Positions 28,157-39,546 of a stretch of DNA of 64,000 bases are shown here, piece after piece. The position numbers and the translations under genes are program-made. Position 1 is the stretch's first letter, and every line of letters begins with the position of its first letter. The DNA comes from Cycas panzhihuaensis. Its lineage: Eukaryota; Cycadophyta. The stretch covers positions 56,799,741 through 56,863,740 of the forward strand of contig CM041465.1 in the NCBI GenBank assembly GCA_023213395.1, in the 5' to 3' direction. Under the pieces are notes generated by a model. The model was given only the letters and a program-made list of their open reading frames with translations, was not told where the DNA came from and ran no database searches.

Positions 28157-31100
28157 TCAGTCAGAGATGTAGGCCCTAAGGACGAGTTGCTTTTGGAACT
28201 ATTCAAACTTCACCCTCTTTAGTGGTTTGGTGAAGATATTGGCCACTCGATCTACTGTGGGGCAGTACTCCAATTGAATTATGCCATCATGAACTAGTTC
28301 TCTAATCCTGTGGACTTTTGTACTTATATGTTTGGTACAATCATGAAATACAGGATTTTTAGCCATCTGGATTGTAGATTAATTATCTATATGTAAGCTA
28401 GTAGAACTTGTTTGGGTGGCATTTAATGTATTCAACAATTTTCTAAGCCATATCACCTCCTTGCTTGTCTCAGAAGCAGCAATGTACTCAGCTTTGGCAG
28501 TTGAGTTTGCAACTATCTTCTGCCATCTGGATCTCCATGATATTGGTGTTGTTCCAAGAAATGTTACATACCTAGATGTAGATCTTCCTATGTCTTTATC
28601 TTCAACAAAGTCTGAGTCTGTGTATGCACAAAGTTTAAATTCTACATTGGGTTCATACAATAGACCATATTTGCTAGCCATCTTTAGGTACCTCAACACT
28701 CGTATTGCAGCTTGCCAATGATTCTACTTAGGATTTGTCATGAATCTTATAAGAATACCAACAGAGTGTGTAATAGCTGGCCTTGTGTTGGTAGTATAGA
28801 TGAGACTACCTACAAGTTGCCTATAGAGTGTTGCATCTGCCTCCCTATTATCACCATCAATTGAGAGTTTAATATTAGGCTCCATAGGTGTATCCACTAT
28901 TCGAGCACCTTCCAACTGAAACTTTGTCAGAAGATCGTTGATATATTTTTCTTGGGAGAGAAAGATTTTGCCATCCTTTTGCGTTACTTCAATTCTCAAG
29001 TAATATTTCATCAACACGAGATTAGATAATTCAAAATTTTTAGCAAGGTCCTTCTTCAGCTGGCTGATTACCTGTTCACTATTCCCCGTTATGAGCATGT
29101 CATCCACAAAGATTAAGAGGTATATGACTTTATCATTTTGGTGCTTGATGAATAATGTTGCATTAATATCTTGATAGTCACAAACCTCATATCTAAGTTA
29201 CCTCATTCTTTTAGATAACTTGGTAAACCAAGCACGAGGGGCTTGCTTTAGGTCATACAAGGACTTTTTGAGGCTACAAACATTATGTTGCTGACTGTTA
29301 ATCTCGTATCCTTCTGGCTGAGCCATGTAAATTTATTCTTTAAGGTCCCCATTGAAAAATACTGTCTTAACATCAAGTTAGTAGATTTTCCAACCCTGTT
29401 GAGCAGCTAAGGCTATAAGAGTTCTGATTCTAGGCCACTTGGTTGTAGGAGCAAAGATTTTAGTGTAGGCGATGCCTTCCCTTTGCGTAAATCCTTTTGC
29501 TACCAACCTCGCCTTGTATTTTTCTAGGGTGCCATCTGATCTATACTTATTTTTGAACACCCATTTATTTTGAACTACCTTTCTTCTAAGTGGTAAATCA
29601 ACAAGCTCCCATGTACCATTCTTAATAAGAGATTGATACTCTTCATTCATGGCATTTCTCCAAGCTGCATGCTTTACAGCTTCTTGGTATGTTAGGGGCT
29701 CTTCATTAAGAGCAAGATGCAATTCTACTGGTTCAAGCTCAATGGAAAGTGATTCATGTATCCTTGCTTTATGGGCACTTCTAGTACCAGTTTTACCTAC
29801 CTCATCTAGTCGCATGTCCTTGTGTAGCTGGTAGGCTTCATGAAAACCTCAAGTTGGGAATGAGGTTTTTATTTCCACAACCTCTTGATCTTCATTTTGA
29901 TCCTAAAAAGGATCATGTGAAACATTTGGCACGAAGGAAGTTGACGATGCTGGAGAAGATGGGCCAGCCACAAATGTTGGAGAAGATGATTCTTCTGCTA
30001 TGGCTTTGCCTTTGTCAACTTGGTTGTTTATAAATGATGGTGTTGGATGTGTACACATTAGCTTAGAGTCACATCTTGTATCCTCCGAGGCTCTATTGTC
30101 AGATTCCAAGATTTTGAGCAACTATTTAGCATCTCCCCCCCTAAATTTTGGAATCTGGATATCAAATTTAGTGGTATCAATAAATCGATATGAAGGCATC
30201 TTGGAGTCAAGTCTAAGTAATTGATCTTCAATCTCTGTAAAGATAACATCTCTAGTGATGATGATTTAGTGCTCTAAAGGTATAAAAACCTTATATCCCT
30301 TTTTGTCCATAGGGTATCTGACAAAGATGCCTTTGATAGCTCTATCTTAGAGCTTATTTCTATGTTCCTAAAAAATATGAGCATAATAAGTAGAGCCAAA
30401 AATTCTGAAGTGGGAGATAGAGGGGGTTTATCCATACTACATTTTATGTGGAGAGGGGTTGAGCTTGGAGGGACTAACAGTATTGATGCAATACACAGCA
30501 GTCCAGATAGCCTCAACCTAAAGATAGATAGGGACATTCTTATATACCAGCATAGCACGAGCCATATTCATGATGGTCCTATTCATGCGCTCGGCAACTC
30601 CATTTTGTTGGGGTGTACCTGTAACAGTGGTCTGATGTTTGATTCTATGTTGACGTAGGTACGATTTAAACTCATTAGATGTGTACTCGCTACCATTGTC
30701 AGTCCTAAGTATTTTGATCTTGAATCTAGATTCATTTTCCATGCGGGTCTTAAAAGCTTGAAACATAGAAAAAGCTTCATCTTTCTTTGCAAGAAAAGCA
30801 ACCCATACTTTCTTGGTAAAATCATCAATGAAAGTAATATAGTACCACTTCTGTTTGAGAGAAGAGATGGGCATATGACTGTATATATCTGAGTGTACAA
30901 GTTGTAAAGGTTGGCTAGATTTCTACTGACTACAAGGAAAGGGTTGTCTTTGAGATTTAGCAATAATACATGCTTCACATTTAAAGGGCTTAGAGGGGAA
31001 CTTAGGCAAACCAGGAAGAGTGTCTTGTAGTTCTCTTAAATGATCATTTTTGATATGGCCCATATGAGCATACCGTAAAGCTGCTTAGGACAACTTTGAG

Positions 31101-32787
31101 GAGTTAGGGTTGTGGTAAAAGCAAATTCATCATCAACATAGTTGGCTTCAGAGGATGGTGAGCCTGTTAGATGAAAAAATTTGCCATTAAGAATTCCAGT
31201 CATAACCATAGCATTTGAAGGAGGGTGAATGACATAGAGAGTTTGATTGTTTGCAGTTACACTCAGATCAAATCCATGAAGGACAAGGGTAGACAAGGAG
31301 AGCAGATTCTACTTTAGAGCAAGAATATATAAAACATCAACAAGTGTAAAATCTGGAAGGCCTGGGAGTTTTAGGCAAACAATTCTAAGTCCTTCAACTG
31401 GCTGAGATGATTTATCAGCCATGTGTACAACACCACGAACTTTAGAGTCAAAATCTTGAAAGAACTGGCGATGACAAGTCATGTGTTATGTTGCTCCAGT
31501 ATCCATGATCCACGATGAAGTATTTGAGGTAGCACTATTTGCAACTCTAAGTGGTAAAGGCAAAAGTGAATAAGCATAGCCACGATGAGCCTTAATATAC
31601 TTAGTGGATCTATCAACAACATTTGATGAAGTGGTCCCAATTCTTTGAAGGTGTGCATGAGCAAATTACGTTCCACCAAAAGCATCTTCAAAAGAAGTAT
31701 TATCAACATTATGTGCACCATGGTGTTGTTGATAACTTGGTAGTTTGTTGGTGGCAGTTCTGTAATTTTTGGCATAATGTCCTTTTCTATTACACCTTTG
31801 GCACACGATTGTTTGATTTCCAGTCCAAGTATTGGGCCGATTGGATTGTCTCTGATTACTGGATCTAGGTCTGGGTTGATTATTTTGGCATTAGCCTTGA
31901 GATTATTTTTGTTGGAATTGAGAAGCTTATTGACTAAGAGGACGTTGTCCTTATTGTCTACCTCTTCCTCTTCCATGGGAATTACCACCTCTACAAGAGT
32001 ATTGACCTTGATTTTTGGTGTAACAAATATCTTCTTCCACTTCAAAAGCAGCATCAACTAGATCTAATGTAGTGGCAAAGTTGGTATCAAATGTCTTAAC
32101 AAATTCAATAAACTTACCAGTAAGATCCTCAAAGTTTAGGGTCTTCAAAGTGCCACTAGATTGAAGACTTCCTAATAGATTTTTATAATATGGGATATAG
32201 AGACATGACTGAATCAAGAAAGCCCATGTAATGCATTGAGTTTTAAAATCTTTATCAATGGCTTGCTTGATTGGACGAAAGAGATTGATTATCTCACTTG
32301 CATGTCCTTTCTGTATTTTCAATTTGTTCATCTTCAGTACTAAGTGAACAAATTCTAAGTCTAATTTAATGTCAAAGTTCTTCTTAAGAACTTGAAGAAC
32401 TTTCCATGATATATTATATATAGCTTCATCAATGAGATTATATAGGGAATAATCAGTGACAAGTAGTATCCCTGCACAGATTTTATCATCATCAAGTTCC
32501 CATTGGCGTTTAGCTGCAACTTCAGTGGGAGCAGTTGGAGCACCTCATGATGAAGCAGTTGTGGTAGATGTAGTTGTAACAGGTGCTGCAGCTTCAGTGG
32601 GAGCAGTTGGAGCACCTCCTGATGAAGCAGTTGTGGTAGATGTAGTTGTAACAGGTGGTGTAGGTTGTAAGTGATCTCTCCATAGACCTTTCTACTTTAC
32701 AGCATTTTTGACACCAGTGAACCACATGTCCTAATTTTCTTTCCCTTTTAGAATGTAGTTCACATTTTGCTTGAACTGTGAAGACAT
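28157..32787 (-). pseudogene. Copia-1 gag-pol polyprotein (broken)
   Basis: The minus-strand frame starts at ATG 32787 and ends at TGA 28157, about 1540 codons and normal copia length. Domain order: Gag (32787-~31800); CCHC knuckle 31764-31803, whose last Cys is Tyr; protease with DTG (31492-31503); pre-integrase His-Cys segment (~31090-30950); integrase with HSD, RTDNGSEY and NGVAERMNRT (intact D,D,E); reverse transcriptase (29815-28724, FVDDMLITGN); RNase H (28699-28160, YTDSD, KAEY, HIDN). The copia order (integrase before reverse transcriptase) is clear. One frameshift near 31090 and more than a dozen stops break it. The frame is otherwise constant from 30985 to 28157. Confidence 0.9.
32521..32663 (-). 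repeat. 72 bp tandem repeat in Copia-1 gag
   Basis: Two adjacent near-identical 72 bp units (period 72 from 32521 to 32593) keep the reading frame and encode a 24-residue Thr/Ser/Ala/Pro-rich unit (VTTTSTTTASS, GGAPTAPTEA). The unit lies in the N-terminal part of Gag, upstream of the conserved region. Confidence 0.85.
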
Positions 32788-33415
32788 GGTGTCCTTTTAG
32801 AAGGGAAGAAATGAACAAGGGACTATAAAAGTGATGGTAATAAATGACTGATCACTATTTACAAATGGGAAATGTAATGAAGTAGTGTAGCAGAAGGAAG
32901 AAGAAGTGAGAATGGTTGCTCAAAGATTAAGGGAGCAACTTAGAGAAAAATCACCAACACTTGTGACAAATATTAACCTAACGCAATAGGAATATGAGAA
33001 GCACTATGATAAAAATTGGTCACTAACACTTGTGGCAAATATTAACCTGACGTAGTAGGAATATGAGAAGCACTATGATTGTGATTACACTATGGATCAC
33101 TTTTCATAAATAAGTAAGTGATCAATATACAAGATTGTAGGCCAATGTAGAAGCTAACATCATTGGGTTTACATAACTTGAAACTCAAATGCAGGATGTG
33201 TAATCAACCCAATAACCTCTAACTTGTATCCAACATATAGTTGAGGTTGTTGAAGGGATGCCTAGGCTTCTAGTAGAATTAAGTTGGCCTTCACCCGCGA
33301 TACACGTAATTGTACTTGGTGATGAAATCCAAGTCACAACAGAGCCCAGGTACTCCCAATCCTCACCCAGTTCACCAATGAGCAGCTATATACCTCCTTT
33401 AAAGAGTGGTACATG
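32788..33415 (-). other. Copia-1 leader, left part
   Basis: Non-coding leader between the composite insertion and the gag start. It includes a ~70 bp spaced repeat (32952-33079). No gene seen. The rest of the leader lies at 42179-43562. Confidence 0.6.
32952..33079. repeat. Two ~60 bp tandem copies in Copia-1 leader
   Basis: A block including AACACTTGTGACAAATATTA and GAATATGAGAAGCACTATGA occurs at 32952-33011 and again at 33022-33079 with about four differences. Recent local duplication. Confidence 0.85.
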
Positions 33416-33420
33416 CATAC
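33416..33420. repeat. Target-site duplication CATAC (left)
   Basis: CATAC directly precedes the inferred LTR start at 33421 and recurs at 42174-42178 immediately after the last LTR. This brackets 33421-42173 as one insertion. A five-base match can occur by chance, but both copies sit at the expected boundary. Confidence 0.6.
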
Positions 33421-33619
33421 TATAGGATTCTAAAATTCTATCAACCAGCAAAAACACTAAGATCGACAATGGTATCATGAGATACCTTCCACTTCCATTG
33501 ATTAAAAAATACAAAGTACAAAGTTTAAATACTCATAAATCCATGAGTATAATATAAACCGACCACTAATGATGAACCTTATAAGCCGACAAATATGCAT
33601 TACATGTTGTTTTCTAACA
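33421..33619 (-). repeat. Copia-2 3' LTR (LTR1)
   Basis: The 199 bp between CATAC and the polypurine tract. The right end, TTTTCTAACA, and tract are clear. The left end TATAGG is inferred (expected TG). Blocks such as GATCGACAATGGTA and GACAAATATGCATTA match GATCGAATGGTA and GACAAAATAAATGTGCATTA in LTR3, so it is the same lineage but strongly diverged. The Copia-2 stop codon (33600-33602) lies inside it. Confidence 0.6.
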
Positions 33620-33630
33620 CTCCCCCATAA
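33620..33630 (-). promoter_or_regulatory. Copia-2 polypurine tract
   Basis: The minus strand reads TTATGGGGGAGTG directly before LTR1, matching the tract of the neighbouring elements with one change. Confidence 0.7.
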
Positions 33631-36600
33631 TGCACATTTTGAAGAATTCCCAAACCTTCCTTAAGCTTCTAATGCTTGGTCCTTAGTAGAGCCTTTGTAA
33701 ATATATCAACAATTTTATCTTCTATTCTGCAATGTACAAGTTCAATCTGTCCTTCTTGAACCAGCTCTCGAATGTAGTGATGTTTAATCTCAATATGCTT
33801 TGTTCTTGCATGTAAGATTAGATTCTTTGACATTTGAATTGTGTTTTGATTGTCACAATGAATTACCGTAGGATCACTTTGCCTTTGATGTAGATCTTCA
33901 AGTAGTCTTCTAATCCAAACAACTTCTCAACTTACCGCTTCAGCTGCCTTGTATTCTGCTTCTGTTGTGGATAATGATACCGTGGGTTATTTCTTTATGT
34001 TCTAAGATATTGCTGCTGAACCAATGTTGAAGGTATAGCCTGTGATAGATTTCCTATCTTCCATATCATTGGCCCAATCTGCGTCAGAATAGCCAATGAG
34101 GCTGCATTTGTTTGAAGAGTTATAAAAGAGACCATGATCAATTGTTCCCTTAATGTATCTGAGGATCCTCTTAGTAGCATTCCAGTGTTCCTGCTTAGGA
34201 TTTTCCATGAACCTTGAAGTTAGGTTGACAACGTATGTTAGGTCTGGTCTGGTATTAGTGAGATATATGAGATTTCCAATTAGTTGACGATATAGAGTGG
34301 GGTCAACTGCAATGGATTCTTCATGCTTACTTAGCTTTAATCCAACTTTAATGGGAGTGGCATAAGAATTACAATCGCTCATTTTGAATTTCCTTAATAT
34401 ATCCATAGTATATTTACTTTGAGACATATATATTCCACTATTATCCTACCATACTTCAATTCCAAGAAAATAGTATAATTGTCCCAGGTTCGTCATCTCA
34501 AATTCAGAGTTCATATCTCTTTTGAATTCTTGAAGTAACTTATCATCGTTACCAGTGTAAATTAAATCATCAACATACACTCCAACAATCACAATGGAGT
34601 CTTTGAAGATCTTTATGTAAAGATTTGAATCTAAATTACTTCTTTGGAAACCTTTATCCTGAAGATATTTGTCAATCCTTGCATACCAAGCTCTTGGTGC
34701 TTGTTTTAGTCCATATAAAGCCTTTTTGAGTTTACACACCAATTGTTCATGTCCCTTGACTTCAAAACCTTAAGGTTGAGAGACATAAATTTCTTCATCA
34801 ACAAAACCATTGAGAAAGGCTGATTTTACATCCATTTGATAGATCTTCCAACCAAGATGAGTAGCAAGAGATAAGATACACCTAATGGTAGTCATTTTAG
34901 TAACTAGAGTAAAGGTTTCTTCATAATCTATACCTTCTTGTTGAGCATAGCCCTTTGCAACCAATCTTGCATTATACTTGTCAATGGTACCATCTGCTTT
35001 ATATTTAGTCTTATATATCCATTTGGTTCCAATGACATTCTTACCTGGTGGTAATTCAACCACATCCCATGTTTTGTTCTGATTTATGGCATCGATTTCT
35101 GCTTCCATTACTTGAGTCCACTCATTACTTTTTGTAGCTTCCTCAAAAGTTTGAGGTTCATCATTTTGCATCACTTAAGATATTAGAGCATAGTTTACCT
35201 TAGCTTGTGATCTTGTGAATCTTTTGTTAAAGTCACAATCTAGAATATTTTTAGGATTATGACTTCTTGTAAGCCATTTTGGATCCTGTCCCTATTGTTG
35301 ATTTGAACTTAAATCTTTAATCGAGTTTGTATCTGTCTTCCTTTCTAAGGTACCAATCTCAATCAAAATTTCCTTACCTTTATTGTCTTCACCCTTATAT
35401 TCACCATGTTCATCAAAAATAACATCTCTGCTTAGAAAGAAAACCTTTACAATTGGATCATAAAGTCTATAGGCCTTTTGCTCACTTGAATAGCTTATAA
35501 ATATACACTTAATGCTTTTTCTTTCCAACTTTGTTCTTTTCTGATTAGGAATATGGGCGTAAGCAATACAACCAAACACTCTTAAATTGCTTACATCAGG
35601 CCTCTTACCTGTCCATGCTTCTTCTAGAGTCATGTCCTTCAATGCTTTGGTTGGACTTCTATTTAGTAAATATACGGTAGTATTTATTGCTTCACCCCAA
35701 AAAGAGTCATTTAATTTTTTACCCTTCAGCATACTTCTTGCCATTTCCGTAACCATCCTTATTTTCCTTTTAGCCACACCATTTTGCTGGGGAGTATAAG
35801 GAGTTGTAAATTGTCTTCTTATTCTGACTTTACTGTAGAAACCCTTAAAGTCATTGGAGATAAATTCTCCCCCATTATCTAAACGAAGGACTTTTATTCT
35901 GAATCCACTTTGTCTTTCAAACATAGCTCTGAATTCTACAAATTTCAAGAATGTTTCTTATTTTTCCTTAAGAAAGTAAACCCAAATCTTTCTTGTGAAA
36001 TCATCAACCAAAATCATGAAATATCTTGCTTTTCCATGTGATGCATTCTTCATGGGCCCACATAAATCAACATGAACTAATTCCAATGGAGCTTGAGTTT
36101 GAAAGCTAGATTCGAGGAAACTGTTTTTATGATGTTTTCCAAAAATACATCCTTCACAAACATCATTGTTGCTTTGAATAAAGGGAAGACCACTAACCAT
36201 GCCTTTATTTCTTAGGTTGATAAGGTTTCCATAGTTCAAGTGTCTATAATGAAGATGCCATAGAATACTATCGTTATTACTGATACATTCAAAGCAACAT
36301 TTTAGAAACATAAGTCTAATTTGAACAATCTGTCTTTAGTTATTTTTCCCTTAGCAATCAAAGAAAATTTTCTTTTCTTATCATAAATCTTGCATTCCCC
36401 ATCATCAAATACTAACATGTATCTTTGTTCCATCATTTGCCCTACTGACAATAGATTTTTCTTTAATCCTGGAACAAGTAGAACATTGTGGATATCTTTG
36501 TTTTCTTTGTCATTTGTTTTAATGGAGACCGTTCCCCTTCCTTGAACTTCTTAGGTATTGTCATCTCCAAATATAACTTTCCCTTTCTGATCCTTATCAA

Positions 36601-36839
36601 TTTCTGAAAAAGATTCAATATTGTAAGTCATATGTGTTGAGCATCCAGAGTCAATAAACCATTCATCATTTGTCAATGAATTTTCCATTAAACTAGTATA
36701 GAATAAACTCTCACCCTTAGAAGAGTTATCTTGAGTATCTATAATTATGTTTGCTGAATAGCAGTTTCTAACCAAATGTCCAAATTTTCCACATCGATGG
36801 CATTGAGGACCATAACCCCTGCCCCTTCCTTGAGACATA

Positions 36840-36960
36840 CCTCTACCTAAAGATGAAGAATTCCAACTTGATCTTGTAGAATTCCAACCTCTTCCTTGAC
36901 TTGGCCTTGTAGAATTCCATCCTCTTCCTTGATTAGAACCTGACAAATTCCAGTTTCTTC
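36840..36960 (-). repeat. GRGWNST-type repeats in Copia-2 Gag
   Basis: Imperfect ~33-42 bp repeats (each with GAATTCCA and CCTCTTCCTTGA on the plus strand) encode QGRGWNSTR units just before the zinc knuckle. Arg/Gly-rich stretches like this commonly bind RNA in retroelement Gag. Confidence 0.75.
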
Positions 36961-37704
36961 CTTGATTAGATCCTCTTGACCTTCCTCTTGAGAACTGAAG
37001 ATTTCATTGTACATTTGCTTCTTGAGATCGATTCAACCTTAAGTTAGAAGTTGATGCAAAAGCTTGATCTAAATTTTTATTTGTAACCTTGCTTTTATAT
37101 TTCTCTTCCACATTAAGTAATATGGACAACAATTGATCAACTTTTAAGGTTGACAAGTCCTTGGTTACTTCAATGGTAGTTGCAATGTTTTCAAATTTAC
37201 TAATTTCACTCACACTTATTAGTATTTTCTCAACCATTCTCTGTTCAGAGATTTGTTCTCCCAAGTAAACCATTTGATTAACTAGATCTTGCATCTTTAT
37301 GAAAATTCATTGATTTAATCTGAAGGCATCATCCTTAGATTTTCATAGTTTAATCTCAGATTCTAAAGTCTTTGAGGTATAGCCCCTTCATAACCAATTT
37401 TTAATATGTTCCAGGCTTCATAGGAGGTAGATGCTTCATATATGCAAGGGAAAATTTGCTCAGTTACAAACATATATATAATTGAAAGAGCATCACTATC
37501 CTTCCTTAATAATTCTTCCTTTTCTAACTCTTGATCAGAAGTTAATTTCATACTAGGAAAAGTTGGTTGAGGAAGATTAAAACCATGAGCAACAATGTTC
37601 CACAAACCCTTTGATTGTAAGATGACTTGAATTTGTCTTGACCATGGAAGATAGTCAGAACCATTGAATTTTGGCAAAGATTGCTCAATTTGATATGCTG
37701 CCAT

Positions 37705-39289
37705 AGTCTCTTACTTCCTAAACCCTAAAGGTAGTTAATGATAGTCTATTAAAAAGGAAGGACACTAAGAGGGGGATAGGCATATTATAAGAAATTTTGT
37801 CTGAGATTATATAAACACAAGATTGGATTTCAAAATAATGTCAAGACCAATCAAAGAATCAATTCAGCATATTTCAAGGCTTAAATGAAAACAGACAAAA
37901 TACACCTTAAACAATACTCTTGATAATAATACTTAAAGAAAAGTGAAATGAAAACACTCAATATAGTGGTTTGAATTATATCAAATGGTTGAGTTATATT
38001 AAAGGCTCACAAATCAAAAATAGGGTCGACGCAATCAAAAGTGAATATGTCAAAATGATTAAATATCATCAAGCGAGGTTGTAATATGCAAAAAGAACAA
38101 TATCAACACACAAATTAGTTCAATGCATTATCATGAATGAAATCGCATTCACACATGACTTTAAAAGGATGAGCAGTTGAATTGTTATAACGAATAGCCG
38201 GCGATCAACATGGGCAACTCGATATATAGCATAATCATATCAACAGACAAGCATAGAAACCATACGACTGAACATAACTAGTGATCAAAACACAAGTGCA
38301 AAGCACACCATTTGGGCTGGAACAATTAGGCGATCTTACAAATACGATCGCCTAATATCACAAGCAAAATAATCACGTAGGGCAGCAAATAACGCAAACG
38401 GCAAAATGGCTATGCATATGTGTATAGGGGTGACTGAACAGTTAGTGTAAAAATAGAACAGAGATGACCAATCAATAGAATTTAACCATCAGCGATCGAA
38501 AAACAATGGATTTAAGCACCTTCAAATGGTGGTTTTTGAATTTTTTAATCTGCTAGGGTTCACGTTGGATTTTGGCAGACCGATACCATCCTGAGATGAC
38601 AACAAGATAGAGGGTGGCATAGATTTAATCAACAACAACCCAGCGAATAATCAATTAATGTAGTAATCCAGGCAAGTAATGAAACGACGAGTTAGACAGC
38701 ATAACAGGAATCGTAGTAACACAGATTGAATTGACGACTTTCGTTATATGGAAGATGCAAATACACTGATTATACAACAATGCAAGGACCCGTAGATATC
38801 ACACAAATCAGTGGCTGAAATAATATGACTGCAGATAGGTTCATGTAGATCGAGTCATGGTGATGCAAGTTCAGACAGAATGGAGATTTAATGAAGGTAC
38901 TTCGAGGCGCAACCAGGATTCAACAGGGTAATGAAAATAGTGACAGTGATAGCTAATATCTAAATATTTATTATTGTTATAGGCAGAAATAATTGACTCA
39001 ATACCACAGACACAACTCATAGACTTCAGATAATCTCAGCATATAGGTAAACAAATACAGAGTCGAAACAAAGTAAAAAATAAGGAAAAATAAAACAAGA
39101 GCTAATAAACTAAGGTACCTTGATAGGGCAGGAGTAGAGAAGCACTGGCAGAAGTGATAGATCTCAACCTCAATGCACAAACGCCTCCTTCGACTCGCAG
39201 AAGCGACAGAGCTTAACCTCAATGCACAAATGCCTCCTTCGATCAAATTCTAAATGCAATATTGTAGAAGAAGAAATACTTCAAACCTC
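37705..39289 (-). other. Copia-2 leader, no gene
   Basis: 1.58 kb between the primer-binding site and the gag ATG, unusually long for copia. No coding frame with a known motif; the minus frame 38998-39246 spans the 49 bp tandem repeat. It may contain sequence unrelated to the element. Confidence 0.5.
39148..39245. repeat. 49 bp tandem duplication in Copia-2 leader
   Basis: Units starting GCAGAAG at 39148 and 39197 share CTCAATGCACAAA and GCCTCCTTCGA. About four differences. Located ~45 bases from the primer-binding site. Confidence 0.85.
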
Positions 39290-39301
39290 GCTCTGATACC
39301 A
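39290..39301 (-). promoter_or_regulatory. Primer-binding site next to LTR2
   Basis: The minus strand reads TGGTATCAGAGC, a perfect complement to initiator-Met tRNA, directly after LTR2. LTR2 therefore acts as 5' LTR for the Copia-2 side while also being the 3' LTR of the gag-only element. Confidence 0.85.
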
Positions 39302-39523
39302 TGTTGGAAAATAGAACCTGCAATAAGATAATCACAAATAAAAATAAACACCTCCATAGGATCAAATAATACCCTTAAGTTACCTCAAATTATATTAACA
39401 AAACATCCTTACAACAACTACAATATGATAAACTATGTTGTGTATTTATAATACATGTCAATATAGTGAGAGTAGAACCCACTTGCATGTGGGACAAAAT
39501 AAATGTGCATTAATATTCCAACA
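39302..39523 (-). repeat. LTR2, shared by both copia units
   Basis: A 222 bp LTR with perfect termini TGTTGGAA and TTCCAACA. A minus-strand TATA box, TATAAATA, is at 39443-39450. It has a primer-binding site on its left and a polypurine tract on its right. Such a shared LTR is the mark of a tandem or recombinant retroelement. Confidence 0.9.
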
Positions 39524-39535
39524 CTCCCCCTTAAT
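39524..39535 (-). promoter_or_regulatory. Polypurine tract of gag-only element
   Basis: The minus strand reads TTAAGGGGGAGTG immediately before TGTTGGAA of LTR2. Confidence 0.8.
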
Positions 39536-39546
39536 GCACATTTGGA

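Larger units (their letters stand above)
33600..37704 (-). pseudogene. Copia-2 gag-pol polyprotein (broken)
   Basis: ATG at 37704; the frame ends with TAA at 33600-33602, about 1370 codons. Domains in order: UBN2-type Gag (PWSRQIQVILQSKGLWNIV); GRGWNST repeats; intact CCHC knuckle, CHRCGKFGHLVRNC; protease WFIDSGCSTHM; pre-integrase segment; integrase with HVDLCGP and RLDNGGEF but NGVAKRK where the third catalytic Glu is expected; reverse transcriptase with YVDDLIYTGN; RNase H with YSDADW, TEAEY and HCDN, ending near DIFTKAL. Frameshifts near 37295 and 36310, and several stops. The Glu-to-Lys change (AAA for GAA) should abolish integration even without the stops. Confidence 0.9.

Noticed and set aside
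32952-33079. Possible CRISPR-like spaced repeats
   Set aside because: Only two copies, eukaryotic context and the unit is a simple tandem duplication in a copia leader.
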